DNA of 46,486 nucleotides. Origin: an uncultured Parabacteroides sp. Lineage in GTDB: Bacteria; Bacteroidota; Bacteroidia; Bacteroidales; Tannerellaceae. The stretch is from positions 1 through 46,486 of the forward strand of contig NZ_CAJJWO010000039.1 in NCBI RefSeq assembly GCF_905196875.1. The letters are read 5' to 3'. Made by a program: the position numbers and the translations under genes. Below, in pieces: positions 6,943 to 16,575 of this stretch; positions within the stretch are counted from its first letter, which is position 1, and every line of letters begins with the position of its first letter. The notes under the pieces are model-generated. The model ran no database searches, was not told the origin of the DNA, and was given only the letters and a program-made list of their open reading frames with translations.

Positions 6943-8718
6943 ATGAAAAGTTGTTATCCTAAAATCGGTATTCGTCCAATAATTGATGGACGGCGTCGTG
7001 GTATTCGTGAGTCGTTGGAAGAAATGACAATGGGTCTGGCTATTCGAGTCGCAGAACTTTATAGTGAAACATTGTGCTATCCTGATGGTTCCCCAGTGGA
7101 ATGTGTTATTGCCGATACTTGTATCGGTGGAGTGAAAGAAGCGGCCAATTGTGCAGAAAAATTTGAGAGAGAGAGGGTAGGACTTTCTTTATCCGTCACA
7201 CCTTGTTGGTGCTATGGTTCTGAAACGATCGATATGAATCCTTTGATCCCGAAAGCTATTTGGGGATTTAATGCGACAGAACGTCCGGGAGCTGTTTACC
7301 TGGCTGCTGCTCTGGCTGCTCATAATCAGAAAGGTTTACCTGCTTTTGGTATTTATGGTAAGGATGTTCAGGAGGTAACGGATACAGAAATTCCATCAGA
7401 TGTAAAAGAAAAGTTATTGCGTTTTGCAAAAGTAGGCCTGGCTGTTGCTATGATGCGTGGTAAATCGTATTTGGCTATAGGTTCTGTTTCTATGGGGATT
7501 GCCGGCTCTATTGTGAATCCGGATTTCTTGCAGGAATATTTGGGAATGCGTACGGAGTATGTCGATTGTTCGGAACTGCTAAGGCGTATTCAATTGAATA
7601 TTTATGATAAAGATGAATATGAGAAAGCATTGGAGTGGACAAAGAAAAATTGTATGCCCCGGGAAGGAGAGGATTATAATCCGGAATCCATTCGAAAAAC
7701 GCGTAAACAAAAAGATTCGGACTGGGAGTTTGTAGTTAAGATGACGATTATAATGCGTGACCTGATGTTTGGAAATTCCAAACTATGGGATATGGGATAT
7801 GAGGAGGAGGCCATGGGACATAATGCTATTGTCGGGGGATTCCAGGGACAACGGCAGTGGACTGACTTTTTACCTAACGGTGATTTTTCTGAAGCTATTT
7901 TAAACTCATCATTCGATTGGAACGGAAAAAGAGCTCCTATACCATTTGCTACGGAAGATGATCATTTGAACGGTATATCCATGTTGTTCGGTTATTTATT
8001 GACAAATCGTGCGCAGATATTTTCTGATGTTAGAACGTATTGGAGTCCGGAAGCAATAGAGCGTGTGAGTGGTTGGAAACCTGACGGTCTTTTAGCTGAC
8101 GGAGCTATTCATTTAATCAACTCTGGTTCGACGACACTGGATGGAACCGGGCAACAAGAAGATGAAAATGGTTTGCCTGTAATGAAGCCGTATTGGAAAA
8201 TAACAGATAAAGAAGTCGATAAGATGTTGCAAGCAACAACATGGTATCCGGCTTCTCTCGAGTATTTTCGTGGTAACGGATATTCTTCAAACTTCCTTAC
8301 CCGTTCGGGAATGCCGGTGACTATGTGTCGTCTGAATCTGGTGAAAGGTTTAGGTCCGGTATTGCAGATTGCAGAAGGGTGGACTGCTACATTTCCGGAT
8401 CATGTTTTTGATATTATTAATAAACGGACAGATAAGACCTGGCCATCCACATTCTTTGTGCCTAGAGTGACAGGAGAAGGGCATTTCAAAAATGTATATT
8501 CTGTAATGAACTATTGGGGAGCAAATCATGGGGCTATCAGTTACGGACATATAGGTGCGGATCTGATTTCTTTGGCTTCTATATTATCTATACCTGTATG
8601 TATGCATAATGTAGAGGAGGATAAAATTTTCCGTCCTTCTGCCTGGAATGCATTCGGCTCTGATCCGGAAGGTGCAGATTATCGTGCATGTGAAAATTTT
8701 GGACCATTATATAAATAA
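6943..8718 (+). CDS. fucI: L-fucose / D-arabinose isomerase
   Basis: The 591 aa equal the length of E. coli FucI and can be aligned from end to end, including KIGIRP at the start and CRACENFGPLYK-type ending (ADYRACENFGPLYK). The Mn-binding residues correspond to E. coli E337, D361 and H528: here E338 in FATEDD, D362 in FSDVRTYW and H529 in WGANHG. The enzyme interconverts L-fucose with L-fuculose and also D-arabinose with D-ribulose. No fuculokinase or fuculose-phosphate aldolase is in the window, whereas a ribulokinase lies downstream, so D-arabinose is the more likely physiological substrate. It is the first gene of the LacI-controlled operon and is 6 nt from the aldolase gene. Confidence 0.92.
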   Translation: MKSCYPKIGIRPIIDGRRRGIRESLEEMTMGLAIRVAELYSETLCYPDGSPVECVIADTCIGGVKEAANCAEKFERERVGLSLSVTPCWCYGSETIDMNPLIPKAIWGFNATERPGAVYLAAALAAHNQKGLPAFGIYGKDVQEVTDTEIPSDVKEKLLRFAKVGLAVAMMRGKSYLAIGSVSMGIAGSIVNPDFLQEYLGMRTEYVDCSELLRRIQLNIYDKDEYEKALEWTKKNCMPREGEDYNPESIRKTRKQKDSDWEFVVKMTIIMRDLMFGNSKLWDMGYEEEAMGHNAIVGGFQGQRQWTDFLPNGDFSEAILNSSFDWNGKRAPIPFATEDDHLNGISMLFGYLLTNRAQIFSDVRTYWSPEAIERVSGWKPDGLLADGAIHLINSGSTTLDGTGQQEDENGLPVMKPYWKITDKEVDKMLQATTWYPASLEYFRGNGYSSNFLTRSGMPVTMCRLNLVKGLGPVLQIAEGWTATFPDHVFDIINKRTDKTWPSTFFVPRVTGEGHFKNVYSVMNYWGANHGAISYGHIGADLISLASILSIPVCMHNVEEDKIFRPSAWNAFGSDPEGADYRACENFGPLYK

Positions 8719-8724
8719 TCATCT

Positions 8725-9636
8725 ATGTTTACTAAACCATTAAGAGGTATTATTCCTCCAGTTATTACTCCGATGATCGATAATGATACATTAGATATCA
8801 TTGGATTGGAAAATCTCCTGAATCGTATGATAAAGGGAGGTGTGTCAGGTGTATTCATTTTGGGAACAAGCGGTGAAGCCCAGAATATCAGTTACACTGT
8901 GAGAAAAGAATTGATAAAGGAAACCTGTCGTATTGTGGCGAAACGTATTCCAGTTTTAGTCGGAATTACAGATACGAGTTTTTCTGAATCTTTATCTTTA
9001 GCAACAAGTGCAGCTCATCATGGAGCTGATGCTTTGGTTGCAGCTCCCCCCTATTATTTTGCTCCCGGACAGGCTGAACTGATTCAGTATTATAACGATC
9101 TGGCGAATCGATTGCCTTTACCGCTATTCCTTTATAATATGCCTTCTCATGTCAAGGTTATGATTGAACCAGAAACGGTCCTGGCTTTATCTGAGAACCC
9201 GAATATTATAGGATTGAAAGATAGTTCTGCTAATGGTGTCTATTTTCAGAAACTGATCTATTTATTCAGGAACAATCCTGAGTTTACATTATTATGCGGC
9301 CCGGAGGAAATGACGGCTGAAGTTGTTTTGATGGGAGGTCATGGTGGGGTGAACGGAGGTGCAAATCTCTTCCCTGAATTATATGTGGCTCTTTATAATG
9401 CTGCGGCGAATAAAGATTTTGAGAAATTAGCAGAATTACAACAACAGGTGTTGAAGATAAGTCTTTCCTTATATAATATCGGGAAATATGCTTCCAGCTA
9501 TATAAAAGGAGTGAAGACGGCTTTAAACCTGATGGGAGTTTGCAGCGATTATATGGCGGAACCGTTCCATAAGTTCGAAAAGAAAGAACGCGACACTGTA
9601 TACAGCAAGCTTATAGAATTAGGTGTACGGTTATAA
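8725..9636 (+). CDS. Pyruvate-forming aldolase of the NanA/DapA family; Kdo aldolase proposed
   Basis: The 303-aa TIM-barrel protein carries the family hallmarks: GTSGE (47-51) for the pyruvate carboxylate, Tyr137 in LFLYNMP and the Schiff-base Lys165 in IIGLKDSS. Family members condense or cleave pyruvate with an aldehyde (dihydrodipicolinate synthase, N-acetylneuraminate lyase, 2-keto-3-deoxy sugar-acid aldolases). It lies 6 nt after fucI in a catabolic operon, so a lysine-biosynthesis role is unlikely. An aldolase that releases D-arabinose would feed the flanking isomerase and kinase; 3-deoxy-D-manno-octulosonate (Kdo) is the substrate that gives D-arabinose plus pyruvate. That assignment is inference. 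Sialic acid cleavage is an alternative, but no ManNAc genes are present. Confidence 0.85.
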   Translation: MFTKPLRGIIPPVITPMIDNDTLDIIGLENLLNRMIKGGVSGVFILGTSGEAQNISYTVRKELIKETCRIVAKRIPVLVGITDTSFSESLSLATSAAHHGADALVAAPPYYFAPGQAELIQYYNDLANRLPLPLFLYNMPSHVKVMIEPETVLALSENPNIIGLKDSSANGVYFQKLIYLFRNNPEFTLLCGPEEMTAEVVLMGGHGGVNGGANLFPELYVALYNAAANKDFEKLAELQQQVLKISLSLYNIGKYASSYIKGVKTALNLMGVCSDYMAEPFHKFEKKERDTVYSKLIELGVRL

Positions 9637-9671
9637 TTTATAGACTTCAATAATCATTTAAATCAATAAAT

Positions 9672-12600
9672 ATGAAAAGACATTTTAGTTTTATGAAAAT
9701 CAATTGGATATTATTGTTCATGCTCATAGGCTGTGCCTGCCTACATGCCCAGGATAAACAAGTTACAGTAAATGTACAGAATGATGATTTAAAAAATATA
9801 ACCGGACACGTAACAGATGTACAAGGAGAAACTATTATTGGAGCCAATGTCATAATAGATGGAACTTCAATAGGAACTCTTACTGATATTGATGGAAATT
9901 ATACTCTTACAGATGTACCGTCAAATGCAATCTTAGTTTTTTCTTATGTGGGAATGAAAAGCCAGAAATTACCAGTTAAGGGGAAAAATGTTATTGATGT
10001 CCGATTAGAAGAAGACGCAATAGGTTTAGATGAGGTTGTCGCTGTCGGTTACGGAACACAATCAAAACGGTTTGTTTCTGGTTCTATTTCCAGTGTTAAA
10101 TTATCGGAAGTGGGTAAAGATTTGCCCAATACGAATGTTGCCCAATCTCTAAGTAGTGTCCCAGGTATTTTGTTTATTGGAGATGGTCGTCCTGGACAGG
10201 ATGGAAGCTTACTGATCAGAGGGCAAAACTCATTAAGCGGAGGTAACTCTCCATTGATAGTCTTGGATGGTAGTATTTTCTCAGGAACGTTGTCGGATAT
10301 AAATCCACAAGACATAGAGAGCATAGACATATTAAAAGATGCAAGTTCGGCAACCGTATATGGTTCGAAAGCTGCAAACGGAGTAATTCTGATTCAAACA
10401 AAAAAAGGAACTACAGAGAAACCTATTATCAGAGTTAATTTTTTTACGTCGTTTTCAAATCCTGCTAATCAACTCAAACTTCTTACCCCTGAACGCTATA
10501 TTCAACGGAAATTGGATTGGAGAGAACAGCAGGGCATGGAAGCTAATCCTGAGAATATAGCAGATTATTTAACTGTTTCAGAAGCAGAAGTCTATAATAG
10601 GGGAGCTTCTAGTAATGCATGGGATGTGATTTCGCAGGACGCCAGAACAAATGCAGTTGATGTAAGTATTTCAGCCAATGCAAAATATGTTTCCTATTAT
10701 TTATCAGGTTCATTCAATAAGGATAAAGGATTGATATATAATGATAATCAGAGTCGTAGTACTTTTCGGGCAAATGTGGGAAGCAAGATTACGAATTGGC
10801 TTTCTCTCGGATTGGATGCCACATATTCCAACAGAGATTTATCAGGAAAGGAAGCAAACGTGAGTGATGCTTATCGAGCAAGCCCTTTTTCAACTTTCTA
10901 TCATCCAGATGGTGAACCCACTCAATATTCAGTATTAGAAGAACAAGCGGGTACTAACCCTTTATATAATGCGATGTTGACTAAAAATGAAGAAATAAAA
11001 GAAAACTTGTTCAGTAATATATATTTAGACATTGATATCCCTTTCATAGAAGGGTTAAGCTATAAAATTAATTATTCACCAAACGTTCGTTGGGAACATG
11101 ATTATAATTATGTCAGACAAGATCAGTATCGGGATAATAATATGACAAGTGCCAGTAAATTTAATCAACGTATGTTTATGTGGGAATTGGAGAATATCTT
11201 GACATATAAGAAAGCAATCAATGATGACCATTTCTTGGATTTTACTTTCCTTTATAGCCGTAATCATTTAGATTTTGAATCTACAAAAGCGAACGCTGAA
11301 CGGTTAGAAGTGGAGGGGTTGGGATATAATGCTCTTCAATTTGGTTCCACATTAACAAATACTTCTGATGCTTATGTTACAGAAGGGGTATCTTATATGG
11401 GACGTGTTAATTACCGATTGAAAAATCGTTATTTACTTACTTTGACAGCGAGACGGGATGGTAGTTCTGTCTTTGCTAAGAATAATAAATATGCAACGTT
11501 TCCTTCAGGTTCTTTAGCCTGGATTTTGTCTGAAGAATCTTTTATGAAGAAATTTCAATTTATTGATATGCTTAAGTTGAGAGTTTCTTATGGTTCAGTA
11601 GGGAATCAAGCTATTTCTCCTTATCAATCACTTAGCTTATCCGATATGAAAAAGTATGTATTCGGTGATGGAGGAGCTACCAGTATAGGGATTGTTACAT
11701 CCACATTAGGTAATGAGAACTTAAAATGGGAAAACACTACATCGCAAAATTATGCAATTGATTTTGAGTTGTTCAACAACCGGTTTGGTGGTACATTGGA
11801 GTTTTACAACAGTGATACAAAAAATCTGTTGGTTAAAAGGTCTATTCCAGTGATGAATGGGTACACTTCCATTTTTTCTAATATTGGTCAAACAAATAAT
11901 CGGGGTGTCGAAATAGCACTACATTCTGTCAATATTAAATCTTCTGATTTTAAGTGGCGAAGTGATTTCTCGTTTACCTATAACCGTAATAAGATAGTCC
12001 ATTTGTATGGTCAGGATTTGAATAATGACGGAAAAGAAGACGATGACATTGATAATAATTGGTTCATAGGAAAACCAATAAATTCGTATTATGATTATGT
12101 ATATGATGGTATTTATCAGGAGGGTGATACAGATATCCCGGCAGGATCACAACCCGGATTTGTAAGAGTAAAAGATCTTGATAACAACGGTATAATTGAT
12201 TCACAAGACAGGACAGTAGTTGCTTCCGGAGGTACTCCTAAGTACCAACTTTATTTGGGAAATAATTTTGAATATAAAAACTTCTCTTTATCGATCTCAT
12301 TAGTTTCAATGTTAGACTGGGATGCGAAATTTAACTTGATTAATCCTCTTGCACCGGGAAGAAGTTTCGGTTCAATCGATGTAGGCTGGTGGACAAAAGA
12401 AAATAAATCAAATGAAAGACCTTCTTTAAACTACAGCAATCCATTGAAGACCAGTTGGTATTCAAGTCGTAATTTTTTGAGAGTAAAGGATATTGCTTTA
12501 GCGTATGAGTTTGACAAAGCATTATTGAGCAAAATACATATTTCCGGATTACGTGTATATGTCAGTGCAAAAAACTTATTTACTTTTACAAATTGGTTAG

Positions 12601-12704
12601 GAGCAGATCCTGAAAATGGAGGTGATTATGTAGATGAGCAAGGGTACGATATGTCATACCCAATGCCGCGGACGTATGCTATTGGAATGAATGTTTCATT
12701 TTAA
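9672..12704 (+). CDS. SusC/RagA-family TonB-dependent transporter
   Basis: At 1010 aa this is an outer-membrane importer. After a signal peptide (cleavage near CLHAQ) comes a carboxypeptidase-regulatory-like domain (about 40-120, ITGHVTDVQGETIIGANV), the SusC signature DEVVAVGYGTQSK (about 119-131), the plug (to about 235, with ILKDASSATVYGSKAANGVI) and a long beta-barrel ending in NVSF, with the terminal Phe typical of barrels. It imports glycans larger than porins pass, with the SusD lid encoded 23 nt downstream. Met8 is an alternative start giving a cleaner signal peptide. Its specificity probably matches the sugar handled by the flanking enzymes. Confidence 0.93.
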   Translation: MKRHFSFMKINWILLFMLIGCACLHAQDKQVTVNVQNDDLKNITGHVTDVQGETIIGANVIIDGTSIGTLTDIDGNYTLTDVPSNAILVFSYVGMKSQKLPVKGKNVIDVRLEEDAIGLDEVVAVGYGTQSKRFVSGSISSVKLSEVGKDLPNTNVAQSLSSVPGILFIGDGRPGQDGSLLIRGQNSLSGGNSPLIVLDGSIFSGTLSDINPQDIESIDILKDASSATVYGSKAANGVILIQTKKGTTEKPIIRVNFFTSFSNPANQLKLLTPERYIQRKLDWREQQGMEANPENIADYLTVSEAEVYNRGASSNAWDVISQDARTNAVDVSISANAKYVSYYLSGSFNKDKGLIYNDNQSRSTFRANVGSKITNWLSLGLDATYSNRDLSGKEANVSDAYRASPFSTFYHPDGEPTQYSVLEEQAGTNPLYNAMLTKNEEIKENLFSNIYLDIDIPFIEGLSYKINYSPNVRWEHDYNYVRQDQYRDNNMTSASKFNQRMFMWELENILTYKKAINDDHFLDFTFLYSRNHLDFESTKANAERLEVEGLGYNALQFGSTLTNTSDAYVTEGVSYMGRVNYRLKNRYLLTLTARRDGSSVFAKNNKYATFPSGSLAWILSEESFMKKFQFIDMLKLRVSYGSVGNQAISPYQSLSLSDMKKYVFGDGGATSIGIVTSTLGNENLKWENTTSQNYAIDFELFNNRFGGTLEFYNSDTKNLLVKRSIPVMNGYTSIFSNIGQTNNRGVEIALHSVNIKSSDFKWRSDFSFTYNRNKIVHLYGQDLNNDGKEDDDIDNNWFIGKPINSYYDYVYDGIYQEGDTDIPAGSQPGFVRVKDLDNNGIIDSQDRTVVASGGTPKYQLYLGNNFEYKNFSLSISLVSMLDWDAKFNLINPLAPGRSFGSIDVGWWTKENKSNERPSLNYSNPLKTSWYSSRNFLRVKDIALAYEFDKALLSKIHISGLRVYVSAKNLFTFTNWLGADPENGGDYVDEQGYDMSYPMPRTYAIGMNVSF

Positions 12705-12727
12705 TCAACTTAAAAATAGAATAACTT

Positions 12728-14368
12728 ATGGAAAATAATTTAATATACAAACATTTAACAAAACTTACTACTAAGATATTTATAGTTTTGTTAGTCGGAA
12801 TCTCTTATTCTTGCTCAGATGATTTTCTTGATGAAGTACCTTTATCTTCGCTTAGTGCTGAGAATACGTTGGTTTCGAAAAAAGGATTCGAATCCTATAT
12901 TAATGGTCTGGTCTGGTGCGCAAGAGAGGAGTATGCCCAAGATGATAATAGTTTCTTTATTACAAACTTCCCCGGAACTGATGTCGGAGAAGATGCCGGA
13001 TCTGAATATTTTACCTATCGGAATTGGATTTCGTATTTGACCCCCAATACACCGGAGGTTAAAACAAACTGGGTTTGGGCATATACTAAAATGATACCAT
13101 TAGCAAATAATATCATTGTTTACGCTAATAAGCCCGAATTATCTCATATATGGGCAGATGAGGCTGAAAAGAATGCAATTATTGCAGAAGCCCGTTTTTT
13201 TAGAGGATATACTTATAATTTTTTAGCAAATCTTTATGGAGGGGTACCGATTGTCGATTCTATACAGAATGTTCCAAAATATGATTATGTTCGTGCTTCT
13301 CGGGAAGAAGTCTATAAGTTTGTAAAGAACGACCTTGATTTTGCTTCCAAATGGTTGCCTGTTACAGTATCGCAAAAAGGACGTATTGTTAAAGCCGCGG
13401 CTGATCATTTACTTACAGAAGTAAATATTAGTCTGGGATTGTATGAAGAAGCTATAACAAGTGCATCTAATGTTATAGATTCCGGGCTCTATCATTTGAT
13501 GAAGGAGCGTTTTGGCAGCTCATCCAACCAACCAGGTGATGTGTTCTCCGATCTTTTTGAGAATGGTAATTTTAACAGTTCTGAAAATAAAGAAGCAATT
13601 TATGTGTGGCAGATCGAACCTCTTACACCGGGAGGTGGTGGTTCTGTCGGTGGAAATCAGAGTATTCGTAACTGTGGTCCGTTTCAAACCAAGATCGTAT
13701 CTCCGGATGGTTATTCTAATTTAGCTACAGATACTTTAGGACGGGGAGTCGGTCGTGTCAGAGGTACGGTTTATTCTCTTTATACAATATGGGATGATCC
13801 TAACGATATTCGGAATTCAGAATTTAATATGCGTCGTAAATTTTATTATAATAATCCGAAGTCTTCTTATTATGGCGAGGAGATACCTCCTTTGACCAAT
13901 GCTGAAGATACCTTGAGACGATTATATGCTTATCCAAGAAAAATTGAGGGTCTTCCATGGAATGACAATAATACCTCGGGCCAAATTTCCGATGATGTTT
14001 ATGTGTATCGTCTTGCGGAAACCTATCTTTTGCGGGCCGAAGCTTATTTCAGGAATAATCAACTTCAGGAAGCTGCGGCTGATATTAATGAAGTACGGAG
14101 CCGTGCTCATGCAGCGCCTGTATCTCCGAATCAGGTAACCTTAAATTACATCCTAGATGAAAGAGCGAGAGAATTATTATTTGAAGAACCCCGACGTAGA
14201 ACGCTTATTAGAATGGGAATGTTAGTCGAAAGGGTGAAAGAATATGGCTTGATGGTCGACTGGAGAAATACAATTCAGGATTATCATGGTTTATGGCCGA
14301 TTCCACAATCTGCTATTGATGCTAATCTGGGAGTTAATTTGGGACAGAATCCTGGCTATGCAAAATAA
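12728..14368 (+). CDS. SusD/RagB-family glycan-binding lipoprotein
   Basis: The 546-aa protein has a lipoprotein signal with Cys29 (SYSCSDDFLDEVP), again with acidic residues behind the Cys, indicating display on the cell surface. Conserved SusD stretches are AEARFFRGYTYNFLANLYGG (about 157), RLAETYLLRAEAYFRNNQ near the TPR region and LDERARELLFEEPRRRTLIR near the C-terminus. It would form the hinged lid of the SusC transporter at 9672 and bind the glycan. A 14-bp hairpin follows the stop before the next gene. Confidence 0.93.
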   Translation: MENNLIYKHLTKLTTKIFIVLLVGISYSCSDDFLDEVPLSSLSAENTLVSKKGFESYINGLVWCAREEYAQDDNSFFITNFPGTDVGEDAGSEYFTYRNWISYLTPNTPEVKTNWVWAYTKMIPLANNIIVYANKPELSHIWADEAEKNAIIAEARFFRGYTYNFLANLYGGVPIVDSIQNVPKYDYVRASREEVYKFVKNDLDFASKWLPVTVSQKGRIVKAAADHLLTEVNISLGLYEEAITSASNVIDSGLYHLMKERFGSSSNQPGDVFSDLFENGNFNSSENKEAIYVWQIEPLTPGGGGSVGGNQSIRNCGPFQTKIVSPDGYSNLATDTLGRGVGRVRGTVYSLYTIWDDPNDIRNSEFNMRRKFYYNNPKSSYYGEEIPPLTNAEDTLRRLYAYPRKIEGLPWNDNNTSGQISDDVYVYRLAETYLLRAEAYFRNNQLQEAAADINEVRSRAHAAPVSPNQVTLNYILDERARELLFEEPRRRTLIRMGMLVERVKEYGLMVDWRNTIQDYHGLWPIPQSAIDANLGVNLGQNPGYAK

Positions 14369-14376
14369 TTTGGGTT

Positions 14377-14414
14377 AAGTAAGAGTTGAATGTGCATTAT
14401 TTCAACTCTTACTT
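14377..14414 (+). other. Intercistronic hairpin after susD
   Basis: AAGTAAGAGTTGAA and TTCAACTCTTACTT form a perfect 14-bp stem with a 10-nt loop, with no T run behind it. Rather than a full terminator it could protect the susCD part of the transcript from decay or reduce read-through into the downstream genes. Confidence 0.6.
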
Positions 14415-14526
14415 CAACTAGTGTATGAATTGAAACAGAATGTTAATAATAAACTACAATAAATGAAGAAATAATATGTGTAACATTGATTGTCTAAAAA
14501 AGAAGAAATATCGTATTTATCATTAC

Positions 14527-16515
14527 ATGCAAATTAAATTGATACTGTTGCTTCTCTGTTTCTATTTTGTAGCATATTCCCAATCTTCACCGGCTCCATT
14601 CATTCCAATGGTTGAGATTCCTTCCGGTAGCTTTTATATGGGAAGTAATGGTTTAGGAATAGATTATGATGAAGCACCTATACACAAGGTTGTTCTCCCT
14701 TACTCATTCAAGATAGGGATTACAGAAATAACAAATAAACAATATGAAGCATTTGATCCTGAACATCTGAAAATGAGAGGGAGAAACGGTGTTTCTGTCG
14801 AAGATGATGATGCAGTTACAAATGTAAGTTATCATGACGCGATTGCATTTTGCGAGTGGCTAAGTCATAAGGAAGGTAAAAATTATCGGTTACCGACGGA
14901 AGCTGAATGGGAATATTCTTGTCGGGCAGGTGCATATACGTTATTTTCAACCGGAGATGATTTAGCTCCTATATATCATCGTAATCAGAGAGTTGCACGT
15001 GATTTCTCTTATGTTTCTTTAAAAGTAGCTCAAACTCCTCCTAACGCTTTCGGACTTTATGATATGCATGGAAATGTAGAGGAATGGTGTTTGGATTGGT
15101 ATGCCCCGTATCTGGAAGAAACGCAAACGAATCCTTCCGGTCCGTCTCGTGGAGAATTTCGTGTCACAAGAGGGGGAAGCCATCATACGCCGGTGAAATA
15201 TTTAAGAAGTGCCAACCGATTGGCTATGATTCCGGGAGATAAACATTCTCAAACAGGTTTTAGAATTGTCGAAGCCTCATATCCTTTAAACAACTATGAG
15301 GTTCATGAGCCAGAACCTTTAAATCAAGCTCTTGTTTCTCAGGAGAATAAGGTATGGAATAGTCAGACTCTTACCCCGGTTTTCTTCCCACCAATTCCAT
15401 ATGTAATACCTCCGGCCTGTGATTCCAAAACGCCATTCTATTTGCACAACCATCAACCTGCAATAACTTGGTGTAATAATGGGGATTTGTTAAGTATTTG
15501 GTTTTCATCAAATAATGAAAATGGGAGAGAAATGGTCGTTTTAGGATCACGTTTAAGAGCCGGTAACAATGAGTGGGACGAAGCCTCTTTGTTTTTTAAA
15601 GTTCCCGACCGGAATATGACTGGAAGTGCTCTTTATAATGATGGACAAGGAACATTGTATCATCTGAATGGGGTTGAAGCTTCGGGTGATTGGCAAAATC
15701 TGGCAATGATATTACGAACCAGTCGGGATAATGGAGCTACATGGAGTTCTCCAAACCTGATTGCTCCGGAACATACTAAACGTCATCAAGTGATAGCCGG
15801 TACCATCAAAACACGTGAAGGTTGGTTAATTCAAGCATGCGATGCCGGGGCTGGTAGTCATGATGGAGCTGCAATCCATATAAGTAAGGATAATGGAAAA
15901 ACATGGTATGACCCATGGGACGGATCTCCTTTACCAGATTTCAAAGAAGGAAATTCCGGTAGTACAATTGCAGGTATTCATGCAGGTATTGTTCAATTAA
16001 AAGATGGTCGTTTACTTGCTTTAGGACGTGGCAATAGCATCCGGGATAAAGAGGGAAGAGATAGAATGCCAATGAGTATATCTGATGATATGGGAAAGAG
16101 CTGGAAGTATTCAGCGACTTCGTTACCTTATATTGACGGAGGACAGCGTTTGGTATTAATGAGATTGAATGAAGGCCCTTTACTATTAGTTTCCTTTACA
16201 GATCATCCCTTGCGCACACCCATTAAAGAACGTGGGATGCTTTTTAAAGATAAAGAAGGGAAGGACTATATAGGGTCTGGAATGTATGCTGCTCTCTCAT
16301 ATGATGAGGGAAAAACCTGGACGGTAAAAAAATTGATTACAGATGGAGTTTATCGTTTTTTAAATGGAGGAGCATGGACCGGATTTTTTGAAATGGATGG
16401 ACATAGGGCTGAACCACGAGGATATCTTGCTGGTACACAAACACCCGATAATATGATTCACATAGTTAGTAGTCGATTGCATTATCGGTTTAATTTATCA
16501 TGGATTGAGCAATAA
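14527..16515 (+). CDS. Secreted fusion of an FGE-sulfatase-like domain and a sialidase-like domain
   Basis: I take the ATG at 14527, which gives 662 aa starting with MQIKLILLLLCFYFVAYSQ, a clean signal peptide; the ATG at 14476 adds 17 charged residues. Numbering here is from 14476. Residues 43-267 form a formylglycine-generating-enzyme-like (SUMF1) domain: IPSGSFYMGS, RLPTEAEWEYSCRAG, FGLYDMHGNVEEWCLDW and RVTRGGS. The two FGE copper-site cysteines expected after GGS are T238 and L243, so it is unlikely to activate sulfatases. Residues 300-679 are a six-bladed sialidase-like propeller with four Asp boxes (416-423, 470-477, 536-543, 608-615). The usual arginine-containing RIP motif is not visible; QPA (327-329) occupies its place. 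A glycosidase on an unusual acid sugar is plausible but unproven. Confidence 0.82.
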   Translation: MQIKLILLLLCFYFVAYSQSSPAPFIPMVEIPSGSFYMGSNGLGIDYDEAPIHKVVLPYSFKIGITEITNKQYEAFDPEHLKMRGRNGVSVEDDDAVTNVSYHDAIAFCEWLSHKEGKNYRLPTEAEWEYSCRAGAYTLFSTGDDLAPIYHRNQRVARDFSYVSLKVAQTPPNAFGLYDMHGNVEEWCLDWYAPYLEETQTNPSGPSRGEFRVTRGGSHHTPVKYLRSANRLAMIPGDKHSQTGFRIVEASYPLNNYEVHEPEPLNQALVSQENKVWNSQTLTPVFFPPIPYVIPPACDSKTPFYLHNHQPAITWCNNGDLLSIWFSSNNENGREMVVLGSRLRAGNNEWDEASLFFKVPDRNMTGSALYNDGQGTLYHLNGVEASGDWQNLAMILRTSRDNGATWSSPNLIAPEHTKRHQVIAGTIKTREGWLIQACDAGAGSHDGAAIHISKDNGKTWYDPWDGSPLPDFKEGNSGSTIAGIHAGIVQLKDGRLLALGRGNSIRDKEGRDRMPMSISDDMGKSWKYSATSLPYIDGGQRLVLMRLNEGPLLLVSFTDHPLRTPIKERGMLFKDKEGKDYIGSGMYAALSYDEGKTWTVKKLITDGVYRFLNGGAWTGFFEMDGHRAEPRGYLAGTQTPDNMIHIVSSRLHYRFNLSWIEQ

Positions 16516-16575
16516 TGTACAATAAAATAGTTATTGTTAAAATTCAGATAGTTTCTTCATAAATCGGAATAAAGT

